A stretch of 64,000 nucleotides of DNA, from the NCBI RefSeq assembly GCF_018613895.1, contig NZ_JAGGPH010000007.1, forward strand, positions 186,001 to 250,000, read 5' to 3'. Position 1 is the stretch's first letter. Every line of letters starts with the position of its first letter. Shown here piece after piece: positions 50,501-58,826 of the stretch. Source of the stretch: Curtobacterium sp. ISL-83 (GTDB lineage: Bacteria > Actinomycetota > Actinomycetes > Actinomycetales > Microbacteriaceae). The notes below the pieces were generated by a model. It saw nothing but the letters and a program-made list of their open reading frames with translations, was not told where the DNA came from and made no database searches. Position numbers and translations under genes: made by a program.

Positions 50501-52282
50501 CGCGTCCTGTCCTTCACCCATGCCGGGGCGACGCGCTGGGCCGTGATCGAGGACGCCTCCCGACTCCGGGACGCGCTCGGCGTCCCGCTGCCCATCGGGG
50601 TGCCGACCGCCTTCGTGGAACCGGTCGCCGACCCCCTCGGCGACCTGATCGGGCGCTACGCACGCTCGCACGGACCGTTCTCGGCGCACGACGCCGCCGC
50701 GCGTCTCGGGCTCGGGATCGCGGTCGTGCAGGACACCCTCCGCCGACTGGTCGCCGACCGCCGGGTGGTCGAGGGCGAGTTCCGACCCGATCGCCAGGGG
50801 TCCGAGTGGTGCGACGCCGAGGTCCTCCGCCGCATCCGCACGAAGTCCCTCGCCGCGCTCCGGCACGAGGTCGAACCGGTCACGCCGGACACCCTCGCCC
50901 GGTTCCTTCCCGCGTGGCAGCACGTACGCACCCCCGGGACGCGCGGCGGTCTGCGCGGGGTCGACGGCGTCCTCCAGGTCATCGACCAACTGGCCGGGGT
51001 CGCGCTACCCGCCAGCGCGTGGGAGACCCTGGTGCTGCCGTCCCGCGTCAGCGACTACGCCACGAGCATGCTCGACGAGCTCACCGCGACGGGCGAGGTC
51101 CTGTGGTCCGGAGGCGGGTCCCTGCCCGGGAACGACGGCTGGATCCGGCTGCACCTCGCCGACACCGCCAGCACCACGCTCGCCGAACCGAGCGGTGACG
51201 AGACCACCGCCCTGCAGCGGGACGTGCTCGGGGCGCTGGCCGGTGGCGGGGCCTACTTCTTCCGGCAGCTCGGCCAGGCCGTCGGCAGCACGGACGACCA
51301 GGCACTCACGACGGCGCTCTGGGACCTCGTCTGGGCCGGCCAGATCACGAACGACACCTTCGCGCCGCTCCGGGCGATGCTCGGCGGCAAGGCGAAGAGC
51401 ACGAGCGCGCCCCGGACCCGGGCGTACCGGGGCCGCCGACGCCCGACCCTGCCGACCCAGGCGGGGACGCCGAGCGTCGGGGGTCGCTGGTCGATCCTGC
51501 CGCTCGCCGAGTCGGACTCCACCGTCCGGGCCGCGGCGACCGCGGAGCAACTGCTCGAGCGGTACGGCGTGGTCACACGGGGTGCCGTGCAGGTCGAGGG
51601 CGTCCGTGGTGGGTTCGCCGGGGTGTACCGGGTCCTGTCCCGCTTCGAGGAGTCCGGCCGGGCCCGGCGCGGGTACTTCGTCGAGGGGCTCGGCGCAGCG
51701 CAGTTCGCGACCGGCCCGACGGTCGACCGACTCCGGACGTACGCGCGCGACCTCGACGACGACGAGCGCGCCGACCCCGACCGGCAGCGCGAGGCCCTCA
51801 CGCTCGCCGCGACCGACCCCGCCAACCCGTACGGCGCCTCGCTGCCCTGGCCGTCCGACGCTGCCCCTGCTGGTGACGTGACCGACGGTCCGGCCGACGC
51901 CGGGGCGGACACCGGGAGCACCGGGGCGGCCGCTCCGTCGGCACGCGCGACCGGCGCGAGCGCGGGAGGCACGACGGGTGCGAACGCGACCGGCGGACGT
52001 GGGCACCGGCCGGGCCGGAAGGCGGGCGCCCTCGTGACGACCGTCGACGGCAAGCTCGCCGTCTACGTCGAGCGCGGCGGCAAGTCCGTGCTGACCTTCA
52101 CCGACGACCCGGCCGACCTGGCGGCAGCCGCGGCCTCGATCGCCGCGACCGTGCGCACCGGGCTCCGGAAGCTCTCGGTCGAGCGCGTCGACGGCGACTT
52201 CGTGCTCGAGACGCCGCTCGGCGGCGCACTCCGCGAGGCCGGGTTCACCGCGACCCCGCAGGGACTGCGGCTGCGTGTGTGA
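47504..52282 (+). CDS. lhr: Large Lhr-type ATP-dependent helicase
   Basis: 1592 residues from the ATG at 47504 (the one at 47492 is possible). Superfamily 2 helicase: Walker A APTGSGKTLA (44-53), DEVH box (168-171), SATVRPAEEV (motif III) and the second RecA domain with SSLELGIDMGEVDLVVQVEA and QRVGRAGHQVGEISRG (motif VI). The Lhr winged helix and beta-barrel follow, and the long C-terminal Lhr-CTD carries a Gly/Ala/Thr-rich linker near residue 1465. Lhr translocates 3'-5' and is damage-induced in mycobacteria. nei follows 35 nt downstream; the lhr-nei pair is also adjacent in Mycobacterium tuberculosis, which supports a DNA repair unit. Confidence 0.97.
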   Translation: MTDVLERFSPATAAWFRGAFAAPTPAQAGAWDAISTGQHALVIAPTGSGKTLASFLWSIDRLISATDRPPAKQRTRVLYVSPLKALGVDVERNLRSPLVGITQTARRLGTEPPDVTVGVRSGDTPSSDRQKLLRQPPDILITTPESLYLMLTSQARETLVNVDTVIVDEVHAVASSKRGAHLAVSLERLDDLLEKPVQRIGLSATVRPAEEVARFLGGRAPVTIIAPPAQKTFDLRVVVPVDDMTELGAPPVGADASDAPTNGSIWPHVEERVVDLVEQHRSTIVFANSRRLAERLTARLNEIHEERVLAAAGDGVFVPAGASPADDGLPVARAQSPARMSAHSRPPAQLLGGSGQTQGGGSDTTVPVLARAHHGSVSKDQRAIIEDDLKSGRLRCVVATSSLELGIDMGEVDLVVQVEAPPSVASGLQRVGRAGHQVGEISRGVLFPKHRADLVNSAVTVERMVSGQIESISVPANPLDVLAQHTVAAGAIDTLDVEHWFELVRRSAPFSGLPRSAFEATLDLVTGRYPSDEFAELRPRLVWDRVHGTLTGRPGAQRLAVTSGGTIPDRGMFGVFMVGEKASRVGELDEEMVYESRVGDVFALGATSWRIEEITHDRVLVSPAFGQPGRVPFWKGDGIGRPAELGRATGAFVREVDAASDEDARARVAAGGLDERAVTNLLAFLRDQRAATGHVPNDTTLVVERFRDELGDWRLILHSPYGMQVHAPWALAVGARLRERLGIDGDAMAADDGIVVRIPETDAEPPGADLFVFEHDDLEALVTDEVGGSALFAARFRECAARALLLPRRNPGQRSPLWQQRQRASQLLEVAMKYPTFPIVLETVREVLQDVYDVPALLGIADDIAGRRIRLVETETEQPSPFARSILFGYVAAFMYEGDSPLAERRAAALSLDSTLLGELLGRAELRELLDPTVIDTVERDLQRLSPDRRARDVEGLVDVLRLVGALDLDEAVARSWVADGPDGPDTLRPALEALERDRRVLSFTHAGATRWAVIEDASRLRDALGVPLPIGVPTAFVEPVADPLGDLIGRYARSHGPFSAHDAAARLGLGIAVVQDTLRRLVADRRVVEGEFRPDRQGSEWCDAEVLRRIRTKSLAALRHEVEPVTPDTLARFLPAWQHVRTPGTRGGLRGVDGVLQVIDQLAGVALPASAWETLVLPSRVSDYATSMLDELTATGEVLWSGGGSLPGNDGWIRLHLADTASTTLAEPSGDETTALQRDVLGALAGGGAYFFRQLGQAVGSTDDQALTTALWDLVWAGQITNDTFAPLRAMLGGKAKSTSAPRTRAYRGRRRPTLPTQAGTPSVGGRWSILPLAESDSTVRAAATAEQLLERYGVVTRGAVQVEGVRGGFAGVYRVLSRFEESGRARRGYFVEGLGAAQFATGPTVDRLRTYARDLDDDERADPDRQREALTLAATDPANPYGASLPWPSDAAPAGDVTDGPADAGADTGSTGAAAPSARATGASAGGTTGANATGGRGHRPGRKAGALVTTVDGKLAVYVERGGKSVLTFTDDPADLAAAAASIAATVRTGLRKLSVERVDGDFVLETPLGGALREAGFTATPQGLRLRV

Positions 52283-52317
52283 GGCGAGCCGCGCCTCCCG
52301 GCCGGTGGGGGTGACCC

Positions 52318-53097
52318 GTGCCTGAGGGCGACACCGTCTACCGGGCGGCGAAGCGGCTGCACACCGCGCTCGCGGGGAAGGTGCTCACGCGCAGCGACTT
52401 CCGCGTCCCGGCGTTCGCGACCCTGGACCTGGTCGGCCGGACCGTCGACGAGGTCGTGCCACGCGGGAAGCACCTGCTGCACCGGATCGGCGACCTGACG
52501 GTGCACTCGCACCTCAAGATGGAGGGGCGGTGGGACGTCTACGCTCCGGGCGAGCGCTGGCGACGGCCCGCCCACCAGGCCCGAGCGATCCTGGACGCGG
52601 CGGACGTCTCGACGGTCGGCTTCACGCTCGGGGTGCTCGAGGTCGTGCCGCGCGACCAGGAGTCCGAGGTGGTCGGGTACCTCGGTCCGGACCTGCTCGG
52701 GCCCGACTGGGACGCCGACCTCGCGCTCGCGAACCTGACCCGCGACCCGGAGCGGCCGGTCGGGTTGGCGTTGCTCGACCAGCGGGTGCTCGCTGGCCTC
52801 GGGAACGTGTACCGGAACGAGCTGTGCTTCCTGCGCGGGGTGCTCCCCACCCGACCCGTCGAACAGGTGCGGGACCCGGCGCGGGTGATCGCGCTCGCGA
52901 GCCGGCTCATCCTGGCGAACCGGGACCGGAGCGCTCGCGTCACGACCGGTGTCGACCGTCCGGGGCGGCGCTTCTGGGTCTACGGTCGCGCGGGCAAGCC
53001 GTGTCTCCGGTGCGGCACGCCGATCCGGTACGGCGAACTGGGCGAGTCGGACCTGACGCTCCGCGACACGTACTGGTGCCCGCGCTGCCAGACGTGA
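52318..53097 (+). CDS. nei: Endonuclease VIII-like DNA glycosylase (Nei/Fpg)
   Basis: 259 residues, GTG start at 52318. N-terminal catalytic Pro2-Glu3 (PEGDTVYRAA), Lys51 in PRGKHLLHRIG, the H2TH region LLDQRVLAGLGNVYRNELCF (about 155) and a C-terminal four-cysteine zinc finger (CLRCGTPI and WCPRCQT). It removes oxidised bases and cleaves at abasic sites. All the key residues are intact. Co-directional with lhr and likely in one transcript. Confidence 0.95.
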   Translation: MPEGDTVYRAAKRLHTALAGKVLTRSDFRVPAFATLDLVGRTVDEVVPRGKHLLHRIGDLTVHSHLKMEGRWDVYAPGERWRRPAHQARAILDAADVSTVGFTLGVLEVVPRDQESEVVGYLGPDLLGPDWDADLALANLTRDPERPVGLALLDQRVLAGLGNVYRNELCFLRGVLPTRPVEQVRDPARVIALASRLILANRDRSARVTTGVDRPGRRFWVYGRAGKPCLRCGTPIRYGELGESDLTLRDTYWCPRCQT

Positions 53098-53137
53098 CCC
53101 CGTGCCCACCAGGCCGACTCGTCGGCCCCGACCGGGG

Positions 53138-53635
53138 TCACTGGGTGGACGACTCGACCACGCAGCTCTTCACCTTGCGGGCACCCGTCGATCCGGCGGT
53201 GAACGAACTCGGCGCGGGCGAGGCCGAGGCGGTGCGGGCGGCGCTGGCGTCCTTCGCGGCCTTGTTCACCGCGTAGAGCTGCCCGTCGAAGCCGTCCTTC
53301 GTGGGGTCGGTGGTCGTCGCCCAGATCGTGACCTCGTCCTGGTTCGGGTCGTGGCTGTCCGCCGGGACGATGTCCGCGCCGAGGTACCAGCCGCCGTCGG
53401 CCTTCGCGACGTTCGCGACCTCGGTGGTGTCGTGCGCTCCCACGGCGGCGGCGATGCGGTCGACCGCGGCCTTCGAGGCGACACTGCACGCCGCCGGCTG
53501 GGACTTCTCCTCCGCGCCCGGCACCTTGCCCACCGGGTTGATGTTCTGCGCGTCCCCGGGGGAGCAAGCGGTCAGCAGCAGGGCGATGGTGGCGGCGCCG
53601 ATCAGCGCCGAGGCGGTCTTGGCTCGCGTCGTCAT
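53138..53635 (-). CDS. Putative lipoprotein, unknown
   Basis: 165 residues. Signal peptide MTTRAKTASALIGAATIALL ending in the lipobox LLTAC (Cys24). The mature part has two further cysteines (PAACS and KSCVVE) that could pair. Segment GGWYLGADIVPADSH is followed by a beta-type DEVTIWATTTDPT. No known domain. A role in the envelope is inferred from the lipobox. Confidence 0.8.
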   Translation of the reverse strand: MTTRAKTASALIGAATIALLLTACSPGDAQNINPVGKVPGAEEKSQPAACSVASKAAVDRIAAAVGAHDTTEVANVAKADGGWYLGADIVPADSHDPNQDEVTIWATTTDPTKDGFDGQLYAVNKAAKDASAARTASASPAPSSFTAGSTGARKVKSCVVESSTQ

Positions 53636-53698
53636 GCCTGGGACGGTAGGCGGCGCGCGGTGTGCCGCCGCCCAGACGATCCGCCTCGCGCGGGGGCC

Positions 53699-54733
53699 TC
53701 AGGCAGCCGGACGCTCGGCGACCGGGCGGCGGCGGAGTCCGGGCTGGAGCACCGCGGGCGGGTTGTACTGCTGGTCCAGCCGACCCACGTCGGTGCCCGG
53801 CGGCACGATGGCGTCGATGCGGTCGAGCACCTCGTCGGACAGGGTCACGTCCACCCCGGCGAGCAGGTCGTCGAGCTGCTCCATCGACCGTGGTCCGATC
53901 AGGGCGCTCGTGACGCCGGGGTGCGCGATCGCGAACGCCATCGCCAGGTGGGTCATCGGGATGCCCGTCTCCTCGGACAGGGCGACGACCTGCTCGACGG
54001 CGTCGATGCGTCGTTCGTCCCGGTTGTGCTGGAACATGTCGACCCGTGCGAGGTCGCTCGGCTGCCCCTTGCGGAACCGGCCGGTGAGCATGCCCCCGGC
54101 GAGCGGGCTCCAGACGAGCGCGCCCATGCCGTAGCGCTGGACCACGGGGAGGACCTCGCGCTCGATCCCACGGTTCAGGATCGAGTAGGTCGGCTGCTCG
54201 GTGCGGAACCGCTCGAGTCCACGGCGCTCGGAGGTCCACTGCGCCTCGACCTGCATCGATGCGGGGAAGTCCGACGACCCGATCGCACGGACCTTGCCGC
54301 TCCGCACCAGGTCGGTCAGCGCCGAGAGGGTCTCCTCGACGTCCACCGTGTCGTCCGGGCGGTGCGCCTGGTACAGGTCGATGTGGTCGGTCTGCAGGCG
54401 GCGGAGCGAGCCCTCGACGGCGGACATGATCCACCGGCGCGAGTTGCCGCGGTGGTTCGGGTCGTCGCTCATCGGGCCGTTGAACTTGGTGGCGATCACG
54501 ACGTCGTCGCGACGGCCCTTGAGCGCCTTGCCGACGAGGGACTCCGAGCCGCCCTGCGAGTAGCGGTCGGCGGTGTCGATGATGTTGATGCCGGCGTCGA
54601 GCGCGCGGTGCACGATGCGGATCGAGTCCTGTTCGTCGCCGTTGCCGATGCGGCCGTCGGTGCCGAGCATCATCGCGCCGAGTGCGAAGGGGCTGACCTG
54701 GATGCCGGTCTTGCCGAGGGTGCGGTACTGCAT
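53699..54733 (-). CDS. Aldo/keto reductase
   Basis: 344 residues, NADPH-dependent TIM-barrel oxidoreductase. Catalytic tetrad: Asp and Tyr in IIDTADRYSQGGSESLVG (about 51-68), Lys in VVIATKFNG (about 80), His in LYQAHRPDD (about 125). NADPH-binding tail GPRSMEQLDDLLAGVDVTL (about 280). Similar enzymes reduce aldehydes, sugars or methylglyoxal. Expression is probably repressed by the divergent TetR protein; two palindromes cover its promoter. Confidence 0.93.
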   Translation of the reverse strand: MQYRTLGKTGIQVSPFALGAMMLGTDGRIGNGDEQDSIRIVHRALDAGINIIDTADRYSQGGSESLVGKALKGRRDDVVIATKFNGPMSDDPNHRGNSRRWIMSAVEGSLRRLQTDHIDLYQAHRPDDTVDVEETLSALTDLVRSGKVRAIGSSDFPASMQVEAQWTSERRGLERFRTEQPTYSILNRGIEREVLPVVQRYGMGALVWSPLAGGMLTGRFRKGQPSDLARVDMFQHNRDERRIDAVEQVVALSEETGIPMTHLAMAFAIAHPGVTSALIGPRSMEQLDDLLAGVDVTLSDEVLDRIDAIVPPGTDVGRLDQQYNPPAVLQPGLRRRPVAERPAA

Positions 54734-54790
54734 GAGCGTGCCTCCTGTTCGATGGCGTCCCCGCCTCCGGTGCCGTATGGTGACCCGAAG

Positions 54791-54805
54791 CGGAACGCTC
54801 TTCCG
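54791..54805. promoter_or_regulatory. TetR operator 1
   Basis: CGGAACGCTCTTCCG, arms CGGAA/TTCCG, over the predicted transcription start of the aldo/keto reductase gene. Same consensus as operator 2, centres 23 bp apart. Confidence 0.75.
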
Positions 54806-54807
54806 GA

Positions 54808-54837
54808 ACTATACGGAACGTATTTCCGTTTATGCAA
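54808..54837 (-). promoter_or_regulatory. Aldo/keto reductase promoter
   Basis: On the minus strand TTGCAT (54832-54837) and TATAGT (54808-54813) with an 18-bp spacer. Operator 2 lies wholly inside this spacer. Confidence 0.75.
54814..54828. promoter_or_regulatory. TetR operator 2
   Basis: CGGAACGTATTTCCG, arms CGGAA/TTCCG, between the -35 and -10 of the reductase promoter. Shares CGGAACGnnnTTCCG with operator 1. Confidence 0.75.
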
Positions 54838-54873
54838 GAGCATTCTGAAGAACGTCCCGAACGAGGAGGATCC

Positions 54874-55419
54874 GTGCGCGCCGACGCCCGACGCAACCTG
54901 GACGCCCTGGTCGACGCCGCGAAGTCCGTGTTCGCCGCGGACGGGGTCGACGCACCCGCCAAGGTGATCGCGGACCGGGCGGGGGTCGGGGTGGGCACGC
55001 TCTACCGGCACTTCCCGCAGCGCTCGGACCTGGTCGTCGCGGTGTTCCGGCAGGCGGTCGACGCATGCGCTGCGGCGGCCGACGAGCTCAGCGCCGCGTA
55101 CGCCCCCGACGAGGCACTCGCACGCTGGCTCCAGCGGTTCACCGAGTTCGTCGCCACCAAGCGGGGGCTCGCCGCGGCGCTGCACTCCGGCGACCCCGCG
55201 TTCGAAGCGCTGCCGGCGTACTTCCTCGGGACGCTCGGGGACGCCCTCACCGGACTCCTCGACGCCGCCACGGCCGCCGGATCGATCCGCCCGGACGTCG
55301 ACGCGTCGCAGCTGCTGCACGCGGTCGCGGACCTCTGCCACGGCGCTCCGACGGCCGAGCAGAGCCAGCTGATGGTCGGACTGCTCGTCGACGGGCTCCG
55401 CTACCGCGCGATCGCCTGA
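54874..55419 (+). CDS. TetR-family repressor
   Basis: 181 residues from the GTG at 54874, chosen because AGGAGGA is 5-7 nt upstream and because the ATG at 54832 falls inside the -35 of the divergent promoter. HTH RRNLDALVDAAKSVFAADGV ... VIADRAGVGVGTLYRHFPQR (about 7-50), the TetR_N signature. The rest is a helical ligand domain (RFTEFVATKRGLAAALHSGD). It probably represses the aldo/keto reductase and itself. Its 3' end overlaps the 3' end of the LysR gene by 19 nt. Confidence 0.93.
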   Translation: MRADARRNLDALVDAAKSVFAADGVDAPAKVIADRAGVGVGTLYRHFPQRSDLVVAVFRQAVDACAAAADELSAAYAPDEALARWLQRFTEFVATKRGLAAALHSGDPAFEALPAYFLGTLGDALTGLLDAATAAGSIRPDVDASQLLHAVADLCHGAPTAEQSQLMVGLLVDGLRYRAIA

Positions 55420-56345
55420 CCGCCGGCAGCCCGCGGTGGGTGGAGCCGGTCGGCAGCGGTGGTGCGCACGGCCTCGGTGACCCGCTCGAGCAACGGCGAC
55501 GCCAGGTTCCACCGCTGCCACCAGAGCGCGACGTCCGCTCGGCGCCCGGGGGTCAGTTCGACGAGCTCGCCGCGGCCCAGGGCGCCGAGACACTGCGCCT
55601 CGGGCAGCAGCCCCCACCCGAAGCCGAGCGACACCGCCCGCGCGAAGTCGGCCGACGTGGGGACGAAGTGGCGTGGCCCGCGGGGAGCGTGTCCGAGGAC
55701 CCGGCGGAGGAACCCCTGCTGCAGGTCGTCGGCACGGTCGTAGTCCACGAGCGGGACCCGGTCGAGCCGGCTGAGCATGCGCCGCTCGGAGTCCGCACCG
55801 CCGAGGTACCGCTCGACGAACGCCGGAGCCGCCACCGCCCGGTACCGGTCGATGCCGAGCGGGACCGACGAGCACCCCTGCACCGGGTCGGCTTCCGCGG
55901 TCACGGCCGCCATCACTGTCCCGGCCCGGAGGAGGGCAGCGGTCCGGTCCTGGTCCTCACGGTGCAGCTCGAACACCACCTCGGTGTCCGCGCGCACCAG
56001 GGCGAGGGCGTCGAGGAACCACGTCCCCAGGGAATCGGCGTTCACCGCGAGCGGGATCGACGGGACGGTGTCCTCCGGGTGCTCCGCAGAGCCCAACGCC
56101 CGCGAGGTCTCCTCGTCCAGCAGGCGCGCTTGCCGAGCATGGCGGAGCACGACCTCACCGTCGGGGGTGGGGAGCACCGGCGTCGTGCGCTGCAACAGCA
56201 CGCGTCCGACCTGCTGTTCCATGGACTTGATGCGCTGCGACACCGCGGACGGGGTGATCGACAACGCTCGCGCGGCGGCGTCGAGGGTCCCGTGGTCGAC
56301 GGCGGCGAGGAGGGTCTCGAGGTGTTCACGCTGGAACCGGAGCAT
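55401..56345 (-). CDS. lysG: LysG/ArgP-type LysR regulator
   Basis: 314 residues. N-terminal HTH FQREHLETLLAAVDHGTLDA then ARALSITPSAVSQRIKSMEQ (4-45), typical of the IciA/ArgP/LysG branch. C-terminal periplasmic-binding-like effector domain (PLAVNADSLGTWFLDALALV, about 95). It is divergent from a LysE exporter; in Corynebacterium glutamicum LysG activates lysE in response to lysine, arginine or histidine. That role is inferred from context. Confidence 0.9.
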   Translation of the reverse strand: MLRFQREHLETLLAAVDHGTLDAAARALSITPSAVSQRIKSMEQQVGRVLLQRTTPVLPTPDGEVVLRHARQARLLDEETSRALGSAEHPEDTVPSIPLAVNADSLGTWFLDALALVRADTEVVFELHREDQDRTAALLRAGTVMAAVTAEADPVQGCSSVPLGIDRYRAVAAPAFVERYLGGADSERRMLSRLDRVPLVDYDRADDLQQGFLRRVLGHAPRGPRHFVPTSADFARAVSLGFGWGLLPEAQCLGALGRGELVELTPGRRADVALWWQRWNLASPLLERVTEAVRTTAADRLHPPRAAGGQAIAR

Positions 56346-56412
56346 GCAGCGCAGCTTACGACGGTGAAGGAACGTGAGCTGGTCTACAGGCACCGCCGGC
56401 CGTAGCGTCGTC
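56346..56412. promoter_or_regulatory. Divergent lysG-lysE control region
   Basis: 67 bp between the two starts; both promoters and the LysG sites must overlap here. I could not identify a clear -35/-10 pair. Confidence 0.45.
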
Positions 56413-57222
56413 GTCGTGACCGCACTCCACACCCTGCTGCCCGCCCTGTCCGGCCTCGGGACGGGGCTCGCCCTGATCGTCGCCATCGGGGTGCAGAACA
56501 CCTACCTGCTGCGACTGGCCGTGAGCGCGCGGCTCCGCGTCGTGGCCGCCGCCGTCGTCGTGTGCGCGGCCTCCGACGCTGCGCTCATCGTCGCCGGGGT
56601 ACTCGGGGTCGGGGTGGTCGTCGAGCGGTTCCCGGTGGCGCTCGTGGTGGTCCGGCTCGTGGGAGCGGCGTTCCTGGTCACCTACGGTGTGCTCGCGGCA
56701 CGGCGGGCGCTCCGGCCGACCGGCGACGTGATGCGGGTGGCGGAGGACGGGGACTCGGTCCCGGTTCCGGTCGCGGTCGGCCTGGAGGCGCGTGCGGACC
56801 TGGCCGGGCAGGTCGCGGAACCGGCGGCGCAGCCTGCGGAACCGGCGGGGCGGGCGGGCACCGTGCCTCCAGGCCGGAACGAACCGGAGGGACGTGGCGG
56901 ACGCGACACCCGTCGCCAGACCGCCGGGGTCTCGATGCGCACGGCGGTCCTGACCATGCTCGTGTTCACGTGGGCGAACCCGCACGTGTACCTCGACACG
57001 CTCGTGTTCCTGGGGGCGGTGGGCAACCAGCAGGGCATCGACGACCGGTGGTGGTGGACCGCCGGTGCCATCGCCGCGAGCTGCCTGTGGTTCGGGGCAC
57101 TCGGGTTCGGGGGGCGGCTGCTGCGGCCGCTGTTCGCGCGGCCGGTGACCTGGCGCGTGTTCGACGGGCTGGTCGCCGTGGTGATGCTCGGGTTCGGGGC
57201 CTCGCTCGCGCTGGGGGTGTGA
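56413..57222 (+). CDS. lysE: LysE-family amino acid exporter
   Basis: 269 residues from a GTG at 56413. First helix GLGTGLALIVAIGVQNTYLL (about 13-32) has the LysE G-x-G-x-Q-N motif; further helices at 42-62, 71-92, then a ~75-residue hydrophilic, Pro/Gly/Glu-rich segment (about 95-170), and three C-terminal helices (TMLVFTWANPHVYLDTLVFL, AIAASCLWFGALGFGG, VAVVMLGFGASLALG). The loop is longer than in the 200-235-residue typical family. Exports basic amino acids (inference from family and neighbour). Confidence 0.9.
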   Translation, partial: VVTALHTLLPALSGLGTGLALIVAIGVQNTYLLRLAVSARLRVVAAAVVVCAASDAALIVAGVLGVGVVVERFPVALVVVRLVGAAFLVTYGVLAARRALRPTGDVMRVAEDGDSVPVPVAVGLEARADLAGQVAEPAAQPAEPAGRAGTVPPGRNEPEGRGGRDTRRQTAGVSMRTAVLTMLVFTWANPHVYLDTLVFLGAVGNQQGIDDRWWWTAGAIAASCLWFGALGFGGRLLRPLFARPVTWRVFDGLVAVVMLGFGASLALGV

Positions 57223-57258
57223 GCGCCGGACGCGAGTCGAACCGGTGCCTCGCCCGCG

Positions 57259-58734
57259 CTACCGCATCGACTGGCCGACGCGGCTGTTGCGCCGGCTGTA
57301 GCCGAAGTAGACCGCGAAGCCGATGACGAGCCACACGACGAAGCGCAGCCAGGTCTCGACCTCCAGGTTCAGCATCAGCCAGAAGCACAGCACCGCCGAC
57401 AGGATCGGCACCACGGGCGACCACGGCACCCGGAAGGCCCGCGGTGCATCCGGCCGCGACTTCCGCAGCACCACGATGCCGACCGACACGAGCACGAACG
57501 CGGACAGCGTCCCGATGTTGATCATGCCCTCGAGCTTGTCGACCGCGGTGAACCCGGCGAGCAGCGCCACGACCACGCCCGCGACCACCTGGACGCGGAC
57601 CGGGGTCTGGGTCTTCGGGTTCGTCTTCGAGAACCAGCGGGGCAGCAGTCCGTCACGGCTCATCGCGAACACGATGCGGGACAGGCCGAGGAGCAGCACC
57701 ATGACGACCGTGGTGAGGCCGATGAGGGACCCGATCGCGATGATGCCGGCGGCCCACGGGAGCCCGACGATGTCGAAGGCGGAGGCCAGCGAGGGCGCGT
57801 CCTCCTGCGCGAGCCGCTGGTAGGACACCATGCCCGTGATCACGATGCTGACGCCGACGTAGAGCAGCGTCACGATGCCGAGGCCGATGAAGATGCCGCG
57901 CGGCAGCGTCTTCTGCGGGTTCTCGGTCTCCTCGGCACTCGTCGCGACGACGTCGAACCCGATGAATGCGAAGAAGACGAGCGAGGCCGCGGCCAGGAGC
58001 CCGAAGACGCCGTACTGCGCGGGCTCCGACCCGGTGAACCAGGACACGAGCGACTGCGTCCAGACACTGCCCTCGGCGCCCTTCGACGGCTGGGACGGCG
58101 GGATGAACGGCGTGAAGTTCGCCGCCTTGACGAAGAACGCCCCGACGACGATGACGAAGACGACGATCGCGACCTTGATGACGGTGATCACCGCGGACAC
58201 CCGCGACGACAGCCGCGTCCCGAACGCGAGCAGCACGGTGAAGATGCCGACGATCAGCACCGGTCCCCACGTGAACCCGATGGGTCCGAGCTGGATCGTG
58301 CTCGGCAGGGTGACGCCGAACACGTCGAACGCGGTGCTGAGGTAGATGCCCCAGTACTTCGCGATCACGGCGCTCGCGGTGAGCGTCTCGAGGATCAGGT
58401 CCCACCCGACGATCCACGCGAGCAGCTCACCCATCGTGGCGTAGGTGAACGTGTAGGCGGAGCCGGCGACCGGGATCGTGGACGCGAACTCGGCGTAGCA
58501 CATGATCGCCAGCCCGCACGTGACAGCGGCGAGGAGGAACGACACGATGACGCCGGGTCCGGCGAAGTTCGCGGCAGCGTTCGCACCGACCGAGAAGATG
58601 CCCGCTCCGACCGCGACGGCGATGCCCATGGCGGCGATGTCGAACGTCTTCAGGGACCGTTTGAGGGAGCGGCCCTGTTCCTCGGAGTCGGCCAGTGAGG
58701 CCTCGATGGACTTGATGCGGAGCTTCGTGGCCAA
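57259..58734 (-). CDS. APC-family amino acid permease (YfnA/CAT-like)
   Basis: 491 residues, about 12 helices. FDIAAMGIAVAVGAGIFSVG (31-50) is the first helix with the G-x-G-I-F motif. The helix 6-type segment VFFAFIGFDVVATSAEETEN (about 235) and the ending LVIGFAVYFGYSRRNSRVGQ (about 470) match the cationic amino acid transporter branch. Probably takes up amino acids by proton coupling. It lies next to lysE, but in the opposite direction. Confidence 0.93.
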   Translation of the reverse strand: MATKLRIKSIEASLADSEEQGRSLKRSLKTFDIAAMGIAVAVGAGIFSVGANAAANFAGPGVIVSFLLAAVTCGLAIMCYAEFASTIPVAGSAYTFTYATMGELLAWIVGWDLILETLTASAVIAKYWGIYLSTAFDVFGVTLPSTIQLGPIGFTWGPVLIVGIFTVLLAFGTRLSSRVSAVITVIKVAIVVFVIVVGAFFVKAANFTPFIPPSQPSKGAEGSVWTQSLVSWFTGSEPAQYGVFGLLAAASLVFFAFIGFDVVATSAEETENPQKTLPRGIFIGLGIVTLLYVGVSIVITGMVSYQRLAQEDAPSLASAFDIVGLPWAAGIIAIGSLIGLTTVVMVLLLGLSRIVFAMSRDGLLPRWFSKTNPKTQTPVRVQVVAGVVVALLAGFTAVDKLEGMINIGTLSAFVLVSVGIVVLRKSRPDAPRAFRVPWSPVVPILSAVLCFWLMLNLEVETWLRFVVWLVIGFAVYFGYSRRNSRVGQSMR

Positions 58735-58826
58735 GGGTGGTTCCCGTCATCGGCTGGCGGCGGACCCCGAGATGGTATTGGTGTACCACCGGGGCACGCA
58801 AATGGACGGGGGCGCGCGTCGGGCGG

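Noticed and set aside
54832..54873. ATG start for the TetR-family gene at 54832
   Set aside because: It falls inside the -35 element of the divergent promoter, has no ribosome site, and the TetR domain starts after the GTG at 54874, which has AGGAGGA upstream.
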